Assembly: GCF_007679965.1 (NCBI RefSeq)
Contig: NZ_VEHL01000002.1
Span: 1-64,000, forward strand
Length of the DNA: 64,000 bases
Direction of reading: 5' to 3'
Source of the DNA: Bordetella genomosp. 13
GTDB taxonomy: Bacteria > Pseudomonadota > Gammaproteobacteria > Burkholderiales > Burkholderiaceae_B
The notes beneath the pieces were generated by a model. The model worked only from the letters and a program-made list of their open reading frames with translations. It was not told the DNA's origin and did not search any database. Positions 45,600 through 53,985 of this stretch are shown here, piece by piece. The position numbers and the translations under genes are program-made. Numbering within the stretch: position 1 is the stretch's first letter; every line of letters starts with the position of its first letter.

Positions 45600-46169
45600 C
45601 TATCGAAACAGCGTGTGATAGCCCACCAGCACCACTACCACGGCCAGCGCCATCGCCCAGGACCAGCGCGAACTGGACAGTCCGCGCGGTTCGGGTTCGG
45701 GCGGCGGGGGCGGCGGCGCCAGGCGCGGCTGCCGCGCCATGTGCTCGATGAACGCACCGAAGAACTTGTCGACGATCCTGCCGCCGGCCTTCATGATGGT
45801 CAGTTCGCCCAGCTCGGCCAGCTTGCCACCCGCCATCGCGGCCACCGTGTAGCTCAGGCGGGTGCCTTCCTCCTTGGCCGCCAGGGTGATCTGTGCGGTG
45901 CCGATGGCCAGGCCGGCCGCCTGGCCCTTGCCTTCGAAAGCAAGGGTGCAGCCGTTGGGCGCGTCGACGTCGGACAGCAGGATCTCGCCTTCATAGTCGG
46001 TCTCGAAACCGGCCACCTTGGTACGTATCACCAGGCCGTATTCGGTGGGGCTGCGCTGTTCCACCTTGATGCAGCCGGGCAGGCAGCGCTGCAGCACGAC
46101 GGGATCGATGAGCGCGGCCCAGGTCTGGTGGGGCGAGGAAGGAATCCATTGGGCATCGGCAATGCGCAT
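45600..46169 (-). CDS. CoxG-like SRPBCC protein with C-terminal membrane anchor
   Basis: The 189-residue protein has a START/SRPBCC lipid-cavity domain of the carbon monoxide dehydrogenase subunit G type (residues 1-145: LIDPVVLQRCLPGCIKVEQ, GGRIVDKFFGAFIEHM). A Pro/Glu-rich linker and a single helix (WAMALAVVVVLVGYHTLF) follow at the end. CoxG proteins recruit CODH to the membrane, yet no CO dehydrogenase genes are in the window. The ATG has AAGGAG 7-8 nt upstream. The gene is alone on its strand between an exporter and the O-antigen ligase. Confidence 0.87.
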   Translation of the reverse strand: MRIADAQWIPSSPHQTWAALIDPVVLQRCLPGCIKVEQRSPTEYGLVIRTKVAGFETDYEGEILLSDVDAPNGCTLAFEGKGQAAGLAIGTAQITLAAKEEGTRLSYTVAAMAGGKLAELGELTIMKAGGRIVDKFFGAFIEHMARQPRLAPPPPPPEPEPRGLSSSRWSWAMALAVVVVLVGYHTLFR

Positions 46170-46240
46170 GGTTGTCTCCTTTTTCAGGACGGCCTTCAGC
46201 GGGCCGTTGCAACCATTCTGGCGCGATATGCCGCGCTTGG

Positions 46241-47509
46241 CTACTGCGGGCGTTGCGGGGAAGTATCGTCCGGTATCGCCCCTGGGCGCGAAAGCACCGC
46301 CAGGACCGCCAGCATGGTGACGTAGAAACTGAGCGAGCGCATGCCCCGGAACATCAATTCCGTCAGGCCGAAGATCGCGAAACCCAGGCATATCGCCAGG
46401 CCCATGGCCGCGGCGGTCCGGCCCGCCTGGGGGTGATGGCGTTGCATGCGGCGCAGGAACAGCCACGCGGGGGCCAGGTACAGGACCAGCATGGCCAGTA
46501 CGCCCGGCACGCCGTGCACGGCCAATGCCATCAGCAGGTCGTTGTGCGTTTCCCCGAAACCTTCGGCTACATATGCGGAGACCTTGCCCTGCTGGCCGCG
46601 CAGCTTCAATTCCTCGACGAATCGCGCGCCGTTGCCCACGCCGGTCCAGGGGTGGGCCTGGAACATCGCCCAGGCCGAGCGCCAGAGCTGCAGCCGGATG
46701 CACATGGACGTGTCCGCCGTCTGGTCGACCGTCTCGCATTGCCGCACTTCCTGGAAGCCCTGGGCCACCCGGTCGCGCAGGCCGCTGCTGGCGGCGCCCG
46801 CCGCGGCCAGCACGGCCACGATGGCAACCAGGATGGCCAGCGTGCGCAAAGGGTGCCGCATGCGGCGGCTGAGCATCAGGGCGATGATCGCGAACAGGGG
46901 CACCGCCAGCCAGCCGGTGCGGGTCTGGGTCAGGATGAACCCCAGGAAGGCGGCACAACCCAGCGTCAGCTTGGCATACTTCTCCAGCGTGGGCATGCGC
47001 GTGAGCGTCCATTCGAGGCTGTAGAGCACCAGCACGCCGGTCAGGAGCATCAGGTTGCCGTAGCTGACGGCATTGAATTGCGGGGTGACCGGCCGTTCGA
47101 ACGAAGGCCATGAGAGGTAGAACACCACCGCGAACGAGGCGGCGCTCGCCGCCAGCAGGCCCCACACGAAGTGCCGCAGCAGCCGGGCGTCCAGCACGGC
47201 CAGGCCGGCCAACAGCAGGGGGAAGGCCAGGGACACGCGCCACGCGCGTTCGATCTCGGTGGACCGCCAGGTGTGCGTGACGGTCTGGCTGAACAGGGTG
47301 GCTGCCAGCGGCAGGCACAGGGCAAGGATCAGCCACCCGTAGGGACGCAAGCGCGACCAGGCCTCGCCCGCCCTCGTGCCGGCGACGACCATGCAGGACA
47401 GCATGAGGGCGTAGAACATGCCGCTGGAGCCGCCAAGGATCAGCAGCGCAATCGGAGCCAGGGCGACCAGCACGGTGGGCAGTATGGAAACGCGGAAGCT
47501 GGACGTCAT
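46241..47509 (-). CDS. O-antigen ligase family protein
   Basis: The 422-residue protein has about twelve membrane helices and the Wzy_C periplasmic region with the WTGVGNGARFVEELKLRG and YVAEGFGETHNDLLMALAVHG (ETHND, ligase-type His) motifs. As WaaL it would join O-antigen from the undecaprenyl carrier to the lipid A core on the periplasmic side; a Wzy polymerase cannot be fully excluded. The ABC-type export genes across the intergenic region favour the ligase reading, since Wzm/Wzt systems need no Wzy. Confidence 0.87.
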   Translation of the reverse strand: MTSSFRVSILPTVLVALAPIALLILGGSSGMFYALMLSCMVVAGTRAGEAWSRLRPYGWLILALCLPLAATLFSQTVTHTWRSTEIERAWRVSLAFPLLLAGLAVLDARLLRHFVWGLLAASAASFAVVFYLSWPSFERPVTPQFNAVSYGNLMLLTGVLVLYSLEWTLTRMPTLEKYAKLTLGCAAFLGFILTQTRTGWLAVPLFAIIALMLSRRMRHPLRTLAILVAIVAVLAAAGAASSGLRDRVAQGFQEVRQCETVDQTADTSMCIRLQLWRSAWAMFQAHPWTGVGNGARFVEELKLRGQQGKVSAYVAEGFGETHNDLLMALAVHGVPGVLAMLVLYLAPAWLFLRRMQRHHPQAGRTAAAMGLAICLGFAIFGLTELMFRGMRSLSFYVTMLAVLAVLSRPGAIPDDTSPQRPQ

Positions 47510-47652
47510 CGGGCGCGATCAGAAAAAATCGGGTGCCGCACATCTATGGCGGCTGGGCAGTATAGCCGGCCCGACCGGGCGTCCCACCGGTGTTCGGATG
47601 CAACAGCGCTCGAAAAATGGCGTAGTTCCGTCATTTCCCCTCGTCCGCCCAC

Positions 47653-47658
47653 TACAAT
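47653..47658 (+). promoter_or_regulatory. -10-like TACAAT upstream of the O-antigen cluster
   Basis: ACTACAATCC lies about 45 bp before the start of the HexNAc-1-P transferase gene and is the best sigma-70 -10 in the 190-nt divergent region (47510-47698). The -35 is weak. A 16-codon ORF (47667-47717) begins just downstream and runs into the gene start. Confidence 0.4.
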
Positions 47659-47698
47659 CCGGGGCCATGCACGCGCCCCGCCGACCGATTCCCTTTGT

Positions 47699-48829
47699 AT
47701 GCTTTATTTACTGGTAGCGTTTCTCGTATCGCTGATATTCACGGTCCTGGTGCTTCGATACAGCGCTTGGCATGCTCCCCTGACGGGGGACCATGACCTG
47801 GAGGGTGTCCAGAAGTACCACGCCAAGCCCGTGCCCCGCATCGGGGGCCTGTCGCTGGTGGCGGCGATGGTGGCCACCTGTATTGCGGCAGCCCAGCGCG
47901 AGCCGCAGGTGCTGCCGGAACTGGTGCTGCTGCTCGGGGCGTCGGTCCCCGCTTTCGCGGGGGGGCTGGCCGAGGACCTGACCAAGCGGGTGCGTGTCGT
48001 CGTCCGCCTGGGACTTGCCATGCTGTCGGCCTTGCTCGCCTACTACCTGCTGGGCGCCGCCGTGACGCGCGTGGACATTATCGGGCTGGACTGGCTGCTG
48101 GGCTTCGGCCTGGTATCGCTGTTGTTCACCATGGTGGCGGTCAGCGGCGCGGCGAACGCGATCAATATCATCGACGGCTATAACGGCCTGGCCGCCGTGG
48201 TGTCCGCCATGATTTTCGGCGGCTTCGCCTATGTCAGTTTCTATCTCGGCGACCGGCTGCTGGTGATTCTCGCGCTGGGCATGCTGGGGGGTATCGTCGG
48301 GTTCCTGTTATGGAACTATCCCAACGGCCATATTTTTCTGGGCGACGGCGGCGCGTATTTCCTGGGTTTCATGATCGGCGAAATGTCGGTGCTGATGCTG
48401 GCGCGCCATCCCGAAGTATCGGCGTGGTTTCCGCTGCTGCTGTGTATTTATCCGGTTTTCGAAACCCTTTTCTCGATTTACCGCAAACGATTGCTGCGCG
48501 GCGTGTCGCCGGGGGCGCCGGACGGCGTGCACCTGCACATGCTCGTGTACAAGCGTGTCGTGCGCTGGGCGGTGGGCTCGGCCGAGGTCAGGCACCTGAC
48601 GCAGCGCAATGCGCTGACGTCCCCCTATCTCTGGCTGCTGTCGTCGCTGGGGGTGATCCCCGCCGTATTGTTCTGGCAGATGCCGATCGTGCTGATGCTC
48701 TGCGTATTCGCCTTTTCGGTGACCTATGTCGTGCTGTACCGTCGCCTGGTGCTGTTCCGCATGCCGCGCTGGATGATCATCCAGAAGCAGCACAAGCGGC
48801 GCGGTTATTTCGGCCCCAAAGATAAATGA
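47699..48829 (+). CDS. Polyprenyl-phosphate HexNAc-1-phosphate transferase (WecA/WbpL-like)
   Basis: The 376-residue MraY/WecA-superfamily membrane enzyme (about eleven helices) starts O-antigen synthesis by putting GlcNAc-1-P or a related sugar phosphate on undecaprenyl phosphate. Motifs seen: AKPVPRIGGL near the N terminus, FAGGLAEDLTKRVR, the catalytic NAINIIDGYNGLA, FLGDGGAYFLGF, and the sugar-specificity loop HLHMLVYKR. ATG 47699 is in frame; no strong ribosome site is seen. The stop overlaps the next gene by ATGA. Confidence 0.92.
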   Translation: MLYLLVAFLVSLIFTVLVLRYSAWHAPLTGDHDLEGVQKYHAKPVPRIGGLSLVAAMVATCIAAAQREPQVLPELVLLLGASVPAFAGGLAEDLTKRVRVVVRLGLAMLSALLAYYLLGAAVTRVDIIGLDWLLGFGLVSLLFTMVAVSGAANAINIIDGYNGLAAVVSAMIFGGFAYVSFYLGDRLLVILALGMLGGIVGFLLWNYPNGHIFLGDGGAYFLGFMIGEMSVLMLARHPEVSAWFPLLLCIYPVFETLFSIYRKRLLRGVSPGAPDGVHLHMLVYKRVVRWAVGSAEVRHLTQRNALTSPYLWLLSSLGVIPAVLFWQMPIVLMLCVFAFSVTYVVLYRRLVLFRMPRWMIIQKQHKRRGYFGPKDK

Positions 48830-49944
48830 TCGTTTTCGTCCGCTCCTATATCGCGGAGTTCGACGCGCGGCTGGGCAAGTATTTCCAGGCACTGGGCGCC
48901 GCGGGGTTGCCTTACCGGTTCATCGGCTGGAACAAGGACGGCCGGCAAACCGTCGCGCCGGACGGGTCCCACTATTACCAGCGACGCGCGCGCCTGGGAG
49001 CGGGGTGGGCCAATCTGCTGGCATTGCTGGGCTGGAACCTTTACGTATTGCGGCAACTGATGGCGTTGCGCGGCCAGGTGCGCGTCGTGCATGCCGTCGA
49101 CCTGGATACGGCCGTGGCGGCCTGGCTGTTCTGCCTGGTATTCCGTCGCCGCCTGGTATTCGACCTGTACGACAAATACACGGCCGTGCGCAATATCGGT
49201 GGCCTGCCGGGCCGCCTGATCGATGCCCTGGAGAGCGGCATCGCGCGCCATGCGGCGCTGACCCTGATCGCCAGCGAGGAGCGGCGCGCCCAGCATCGGC
49301 TGGAACCGCGGCAGTCCAACGTGGTGGTGCTCGAGAACGTGCCCCAGGCAGAGGTGGGCGCCGCCGCGCCGCCGCACGCGATTGCGCCGTGGAAGATCGG
49401 CTACTTCGGCGTGCTGGAGCCCCGGCACCGTGGCCTGGAGGACCTGCTGGCCGCCTGTGGCGGGCGTCCCGACGTCGAATTGCACATCGCCGGCTACGGC
49501 GGGCTGGCCGATCACGTCGCCAGCGTCGCGGCGCGCAGCGGCAACGTGCATCTCCACGGCGCGATGTCCAGCGGGTCCGGGCTGGCGCTGATGGCCGGCA
49601 TGGACGTCCTGGTGGGTTTCTACTATCTGTCGGTCCCCAACCATGCCCATGCTTCGCCGAACAAGTACTACGAACACCTGATGCTGGGACGGCCCATGGC
49701 CACCACGCAGGGCACCCCCCCGGGGGAGCGTGTACGCGCCGACGGGACGGGCTGGGCGCTGCCGGAGGGACGAGAGGCCATCGCCGCCTGGCTGGATACG
49801 CTCGACGCGGCGCAGATCCTGCAGCGCGGCGCGCGAGCGCGCGCGATCTGGGACCAGCGCTATGCTTCCTACCTGCAGCAGCACTATCAAGGCGTCTACG
49901 TCTCGCGGATACGCCTGCTGCTCGGAGAAACGCATGCCGGATAG
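48826..49944 (+). CDS. Glycosyltransferase (GT4-like, GT-B fold)
   Basis: The 372-residue protein has a GT-B layout: an N-terminal acceptor domain (VVHAVDLDTAVAAWL, FDLYDKYTAVRN) and a C-terminal donor domain (KIGYFGVLEPRHRGLEDLL, HASPNKYYEHLMLGRPMATT with the EX7E-like region). It has no membrane helix and no signal peptide. It starts by ATGA overlap within the O-antigen operon and is followed by another transferase with an 11-nt overlap. Sugar specificity cannot be read. Confidence 0.85.
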   Translation: MIVFVRSYIAEFDARLGKYFQALGAAGLPYRFIGWNKDGRQTVAPDGSHYYQRRARLGAGWANLLALLGWNLYVLRQLMALRGQVRVVHAVDLDTAVAAWLFCLVFRRRLVFDLYDKYTAVRNIGGLPGRLIDALESGIARHAALTLIASEERRAQHRLEPRQSNVVVLENVPQAEVGAAAPPHAIAPWKIGYFGVLEPRHRGLEDLLAACGGRPDVELHIAGYGGLADHVASVAARSGNVHLHGAMSSGSGLALMAGMDVLVGFYYLSVPNHAHASPNKYYEHLMLGRPMATTQGTPPGERVRADGTGWALPEGREAIAAWLDTLDAAQILQRGARARAIWDQRYASYLQQHYQGVYVSRIRLLLGETHAG

Positions 49945-50695
49945 CGCGCCCGCGGTATCCGTCATCATGCCCACGCACGATGCACGGCGCTACATCGCCG
50001 CGGCGATCGATTCCGTGATCGCCCAGACGCAGGCCGACTGGGAACTGATCGTGGTCGACGATGCCTCCGGCGACGGCACGGCCGACCTCGTCCAGGCCTA
50101 CGCCGCGCGCGATGCGCGTATCCGCTATGTCCGCAATCCTCGCAACCTGGGCGTGGCCGCGACGCGCAACCGGGCCCTGGACCTGGCGCGCGGCCGATAC
50201 GTCGCGTTCCTGGATAGCGACGACCTGTGGATGCCGGGCAAGCTGCGGGCGCAGGTGGCATTCCTGGACCAGACCAGAGGGGCGGTTTCCTATGGCCATT
50301 ATCGACGGATCGACGAGACCGGCCAGGCGATGGGGGACGTGCGTCCGCCGGCCCATATCGACTATCGCGCGATGCTGCGCTCGAACTTCATCGGCAACCT
50401 GACCGGCATCTTCCGGCGATCCGAGCTGGGCGACCTGCGTTTCGTGACGGCGGGCCACGAAGACTACCTGTTCTGGCTGGATGCGATGCGCCGGGCCCGG
50501 ACGGCCGCCGCCACGCCGTTCGACGGACCGCTGGCATCCTACCGCGTGCTGCGCGGATCGCGTTCGGCCAACAAGCTGCGCGCCATGGCGTGGCAATGGA
50601 GGATCTATCGCGACCATCTTCGGCTTTCCGTCCTGCACAGCGCCTGGCTGTTCCTGCACTATGTTTTTCTTGCGCTGAAGAAGCGCTCGGGGTGA
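49934..50695 (+). CDS. Glycosyltransferase family 2
   Basis: The 253-residue GT-A enzyme opens with SVIMPTHDARRYIAAAIDSV and VVDDASGDGTADL, and the DxD-type metal site is FLDSDDLW (about residue 95), with GHEDYLFWLDAM as the ED catalytic motif. It adds one sugar to the O-antigen repeat in the cytoplasm. The start at 49934 has GGAGA about 5 nt upstream and overlaps the previous gene. Confidence 0.9.
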   Translation: MPDSAPAVSVIMPTHDARRYIAAAIDSVIAQTQADWELIVVDDASGDGTADLVQAYAARDARIRYVRNPRNLGVAATRNRALDLARGRYVAFLDSDDLWMPGKLRAQVAFLDQTRGAVSYGHYRRIDETGQAMGDVRPPAHIDYRAMLRSNFIGNLTGIFRRSELGDLRFVTAGHEDYLFWLDAMRRARTAAATPFDGPLASYRVLRGSRSANKLRAMAWQWRIYRDHLRLSVLHSAWLFLHYVFLALKKRSG

Positions 50696-50741
50696 GGCGC
50701 CAGGCAGTCCGGGCGTGCCGATCGCCCCGCGTGGGCCGGCC

Positions 50742-50747
50742 TATAAT
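50742..50747 (+). promoter_or_regulatory. TATAAT -10 element upstream of wzm
   Basis: A consensus TATAAT in CCTATAATGCGG lies in the 193-nt gap after the GT2 gene, about 140 bp before wzm. The -35 region is weak. It suggests the export half of the O-antigen cluster has its own promoter. Confidence 0.5.
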
Positions 50748-50888
50748 GCGGCCACAGCGCCCTCGGACGTAGCGGCCGCCCTTGTGCCGGTACGGCCGTG
50801 CCTTGCGGGTCCCACGCACGGCCATTTCCGCCGCGTTCCTGTGCGCAGCACCATACAACTCGAATCCACCGGCGCCGGCCGCCTCAGA

Positions 50889-51740
50889 ATGAGTCAAAGC
50901 AGACCGAACATCGTCAATCCCGCCACGCGCCACCGGGCCTCGCCCATGGCCCTGTTCGCATCGATCCTGAAGCATCGCTCACTGATTGCCAGCCTGGTCC
51001 GGCGCGAAGTCGTGGGCCGCTACCGCGGCTCGGCCTTCGGATTGCTGTGGTCGTTCTTCAATCCGGTCTTCATGCTCCTGGTCTACACGTTCGTGTTCAG
51101 CGTGGTCTTCAAGGCGCGTTGGCCAGGCGGCAGCGAGTCGCGCACCGAATTCGCCCTGGTGCTGTTCGCCGGCCTGATCGTGTTCAATTTCTTCGCGGAA
51201 TGCATCAATCGGGCGCCCTCGCTGGTGTTGTCCAACGTCAACTACGTCAAGAAGGTCGTGTTCCCGCTGGAGATCCTGCCGTGCGTGGCGGTGGGATCGG
51301 CGTTGTTCCACCTGGGAATCAGCCTGGCGGTCTGGATGCTGTTCTACGTGATCTTCTATGGCGTGCCCCATGCCACGGTGCTGCTGTTCCCCGTGGTGGT
51401 CCTGCCTCTGGCGATCATGATCCTTGGCGTGAGCTGGTTCCTGGCCGCGCTCGGCGTGTTTTTGCGGGACGTGACGCAGTTCATCGGGATCCTCACGACG
51501 GTGCTCATGTTCGTCTCCCCGGTCTTCTATTCTCCGTCCGTGCTGCCCGAGCAGTACCGCTGGTTCCTGCACCTCAGCCCGTTGACCATGATGGTCGAGC
51601 AGGTGCGCGGCGTGCTGTTCTGGGGGCACGGCGTCGACTGGCTGGGCTGGGGGCTCTATACGGCCGTCGCCCTGATCGTGGCGTCCCTGGGCTATGCCTG
51701 GTTCCAACAGACGCGGAGGGGCTTCGCCGATGTCCTCTGA
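50889..51740 (+). CDS. wzm: O-antigen ABC exporter permease (Wzm)
   Basis: The 283-residue ABC-2 type permease has six helices and the start HRSLIASLVRREVVGRYRGS, LLWSFFNPVFMLLVYTFVFS and YSPSVLPEQYRWFLHLSPL, typical of polysaccharide exporters. With Wzt it flips the finished polyprenyl-linked polymer to the periplasm. ATG 50889 or 50946 may start it. It overlaps wzt by 11 nt. Confidence 0.93.
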   Translation: MSQSRPNIVNPATRHRASPMALFASILKHRSLIASLVRREVVGRYRGSAFGLLWSFFNPVFMLLVYTFVFSVVFKARWPGGSESRTEFALVLFAGLIVFNFFAECINRAPSLVLSNVNYVKKVVFPLEILPCVAVGSALFHLGISLAVWMLFYVIFYGVPHATVLLFPVVVLPLAIMILGVSWFLAALGVFLRDVTQFIGILTTVLMFVSPVFYSPSVLPEQYRWFLHLSPLTMMVEQVRGVLFWGHGVDWLGWGLYTAVALIVASLGYAWFQQTRRGFADVL

Positions 51741-53034
51741 CAACCTGGCCATCTCGGTCGAGCAGCTCGGCAAGACCTTCAACCTGTACGACAAGCCGCG
51801 CGACCGGCTGCTGCAGATGATGTCGTTCGGCAGGCGCCAGTACTACCGCCAGTTCCATGCGCTGGAAGACGTGTCGTTCCAGGTCGAACGCGGCGAGACG
51901 ATCGGCGTCATCGGCCGCAACGGGTCGGGCAAGTCCACCTTGCTGCAGATCATCTGCGGCACGCTGACGCCCAGCACCGGCACGGTCTGGACGCGCGGCC
52001 GCATCGCGGCGCTGCTGGAGCTGGGCGCGGGGTTCAATCCCGAGTTCACCGGCCGCGAGAATGTCTATCTGAACGCCTCGATCCTCGGGCTGACGCGCGC
52101 GGAAACGGAAGCGCGTTTCGACGACATCGCCGCCTTCGCCGACATCGGCAATTTCATCGATCAACCCGTACGCACGTATTCCAGCGGGATGTACGTGCGG
52201 CTGGCCTTCGCCGTGGCCATCAACACCACGCCGGAAGTGCTGATCGTCGACGAGGCGCTGTCGGTGGGCGATGCCCGCTTCCAGTTCAAGTGCATGCGCC
52301 GCATCAAGGAGATCCAGCAGGAAGGCGCGGCGGTGCTGTTCGTCAGCCACGACGTGGGTTCGGTGCGCAACCTGTGCCAGCGCGCCGTCTGGCTGGATCG
52401 CGGCAAGCTGCGCATGCAGGGGGAAGTGGCGTCCGTCACCGGCCGCTACGCCGAATTCCTGTACGACGACGCGCCGGCCGACGAGAAACCCGATTCGCCC
52501 GTGCAGCCCGCGCAGGCCGAGGCCGACGTCAAGGAAGCCAGCGACGCGAATTTCACGCTGGATGACAAGCCTGCCGCGCACTGGGGATCGCAGGTGGGCC
52601 TGATCCGCTATGCCGCGGTGGTGTCCGCCAACGGACGCAAGAAGGAACTGCTGAACTGGGGGGAGCCGGTGCGCATCAAGATCGCGTTCCGGCTGCCGCA
52701 GAACGTCGATCCCAGCCTGGTCAGTGTCGCGTTCTCGATCAAGAACGAAAAGGGCGTGGACCTGCTGGTCGATTCGACCCGGCACGATCCCGCGCTGCGC
52801 CCCGATCCCGGATCGGCCGAGTGCGTCCTCAACTTCGCGTTCGTCAATCACCTGGTCCCGGGCCGGTATCTGCTGGTGGCCGCCATCGAGAGCGCCGAGC
52901 CGCAGTCGACCAGCTATTACGAATACATCGAAGGCGCACAGTATTTTTCCGTGATCGCCGACGGGCCCATGATGGGCGTCTTCCAACCCGCCATCGAGAA
53001 ATACTTTGACGGAAAAGAGCATGCCGCCGACTGA
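51730..53034 (+). CDS. wzt: O-antigen ABC exporter ATPase with carbohydrate-binding C-terminal domain (Wzt)
   Basis: The 434-residue protein has an N-terminal ABC ATPase (about 5-250): Walker A GRNGSGKST (62-70), signature YSSGMYVRLAF and Walker B EVLIVDEALS. A charged linker precedes a C-terminal Wzt_C beta-domain (about 280-425: AAVVSANGRKKELLNWGEPV, LLVDSTRHDPALRPDPGSAE). In E. coli O8/O9a and Raoultella systems this domain recognises the modified non-reducing end of the finished chain. GGAGG is 9 nt before ATG 51730. The methyltransferase that overlaps its end is the natural candidate for making that cap. Confidence 0.94.
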   Translation: MSSDNLAISVEQLGKTFNLYDKPRDRLLQMMSFGRRQYYRQFHALEDVSFQVERGETIGVIGRNGSGKSTLLQIICGTLTPSTGTVWTRGRIAALLELGAGFNPEFTGRENVYLNASILGLTRAETEARFDDIAAFADIGNFIDQPVRTYSSGMYVRLAFAVAINTTPEVLIVDEALSVGDARFQFKCMRRIKEIQQEGAAVLFVSHDVGSVRNLCQRAVWLDRGKLRMQGEVASVTGRYAEFLYDDAPADEKPDSPVQPAQAEADVKEASDANFTLDDKPAAHWGSQVGLIRYAAVVSANGRKKELLNWGEPVRIKIAFRLPQNVDPSLVSVAFSIKNEKGVDLLVDSTRHDPALRPDPGSAECVLNFAFVNHLVPGRYLLVAAIESAEPQSTSYYEYIEGAQYFSVIADGPMMGVFQPAIEKYFDGKEHAAD

Positions 53035-53965
53035 CATCAATAGCCGGGAATACTGGAACGGCCGCTTCGATGCCGACTGGGAAGTGAACCAGGGCAAGGA
53101 GCAGTCGCGCTTCTTCTCGAACGTCGCCTACGAGAATCTGCCGTCGTGGCTGGTCCAGCAGCAGAAGCAGGACGGCTGGACGCTGTGCGACTGGGGCTGC
53201 GCCCAGGGCGATGGCACGGATGTGCTGGCGGGCCTGTTCGGTCCGCAGAACGTGACGGGCGTCGATTTCGCCGACAGCGCCATCCAGAAGGCGCGACAGG
53301 CGTATCCCGCGATCCGCTTCGAGGCGCAGGACTGGCTGGCCCAGGACGCGCAGGTGTCCGACACCTTCGACATCGTGTTCTCGTCCAACACGCTGGAGCA
53401 CTTCACCCGGCCGTACGACGTGCTGCCGCGACTCATGGCGCGCGCGCGGCGCTGTGTCACCCTGGCGCTGCCTTTTCTCGAGAGGGATCGCATCGATGAG
53501 CATTTCTTCAGCTTCCTGCCCGAGAACATCCCGCTGACGCCCGCGGCGGGATGGGTGCTGGCCCATGCGGCGGTCCAGGACTGCCGGAACCTGCAGCCCA
53601 CGCATTGGCACGGGTTCCAGATCATCCTGGTATACGCGCGCACCGAATGGCTGCAGACCGCCAACCTGCACCTTGCCGACGTGCGTTTCGAGGCCAACGG
53701 CGGCGAGGCCGATCTGGCGAAGCACAGTGCCGGTCCGGACCCGGAGCTCGACGGCTTGCGCCAGCAGCAGGCCGAAAGCCACGAGCAGCTGCGGACGATT
53801 TCCGGACAACTGGCCGCCCTGAGCGCCCGGCTGGAACAGATCGAAGGGTCGCGCGCCGCGGAAATCAAGGATCTGGAAGCCCAACTCGCGCAGATCCGCG
53901 CGTCCACGTCCTGGGCCTTGACCGGGCCGTTGCGCCGGCTGGGCCGCCTGTTTGGCCGCAGCTAG
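53021..53965 (+). CDS. SAM methyltransferase with C-terminal coiled coil (candidate O-antigen terminator)
   Basis: The 314-residue protein has a class I SAM methyltransferase domain (about 40-235), with motif I LCDWGCAQGDGTDVLAG (residues 55-71), VDFADSAIQKA and IVFSSNTLEHFTRPYDVLP. A predicted coiled coil follows (about 240-295: QQQAESHEQLRTISGQL, ALSARLEQIEG) and a basic amphipathic end TSWALTGPLRRLGRLFGRS that could touch the membrane. It overlaps wzt by 14 nt. Methyltransferase plus coiled coil next to a Wzt with binding domain resembles WbdD-type chain terminators, but no kinase domain is present. Confidence 0.85.
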   Translation: MPPTDINSREYWNGRFDADWEVNQGKEQSRFFSNVAYENLPSWLVQQQKQDGWTLCDWGCAQGDGTDVLAGLFGPQNVTGVDFADSAIQKARQAYPAIRFEAQDWLAQDAQVSDTFDIVFSSNTLEHFTRPYDVLPRLMARARRCVTLALPFLERDRIDEHFFSFLPENIPLTPAAGWVLAHAAVQDCRNLQPTHWHGFQIILVYARTEWLQTANLHLADVRFEANGGEADLAKHSAGPDPELDGLRQQQAESHEQLRTISGQLAALSARLEQIEGSRAAEIKDLEAQLAQIRASTSWALTGPLRRLGRLFGRS

Positions 53966-53985
53966 GCCATAAACGGATTCTTGCC

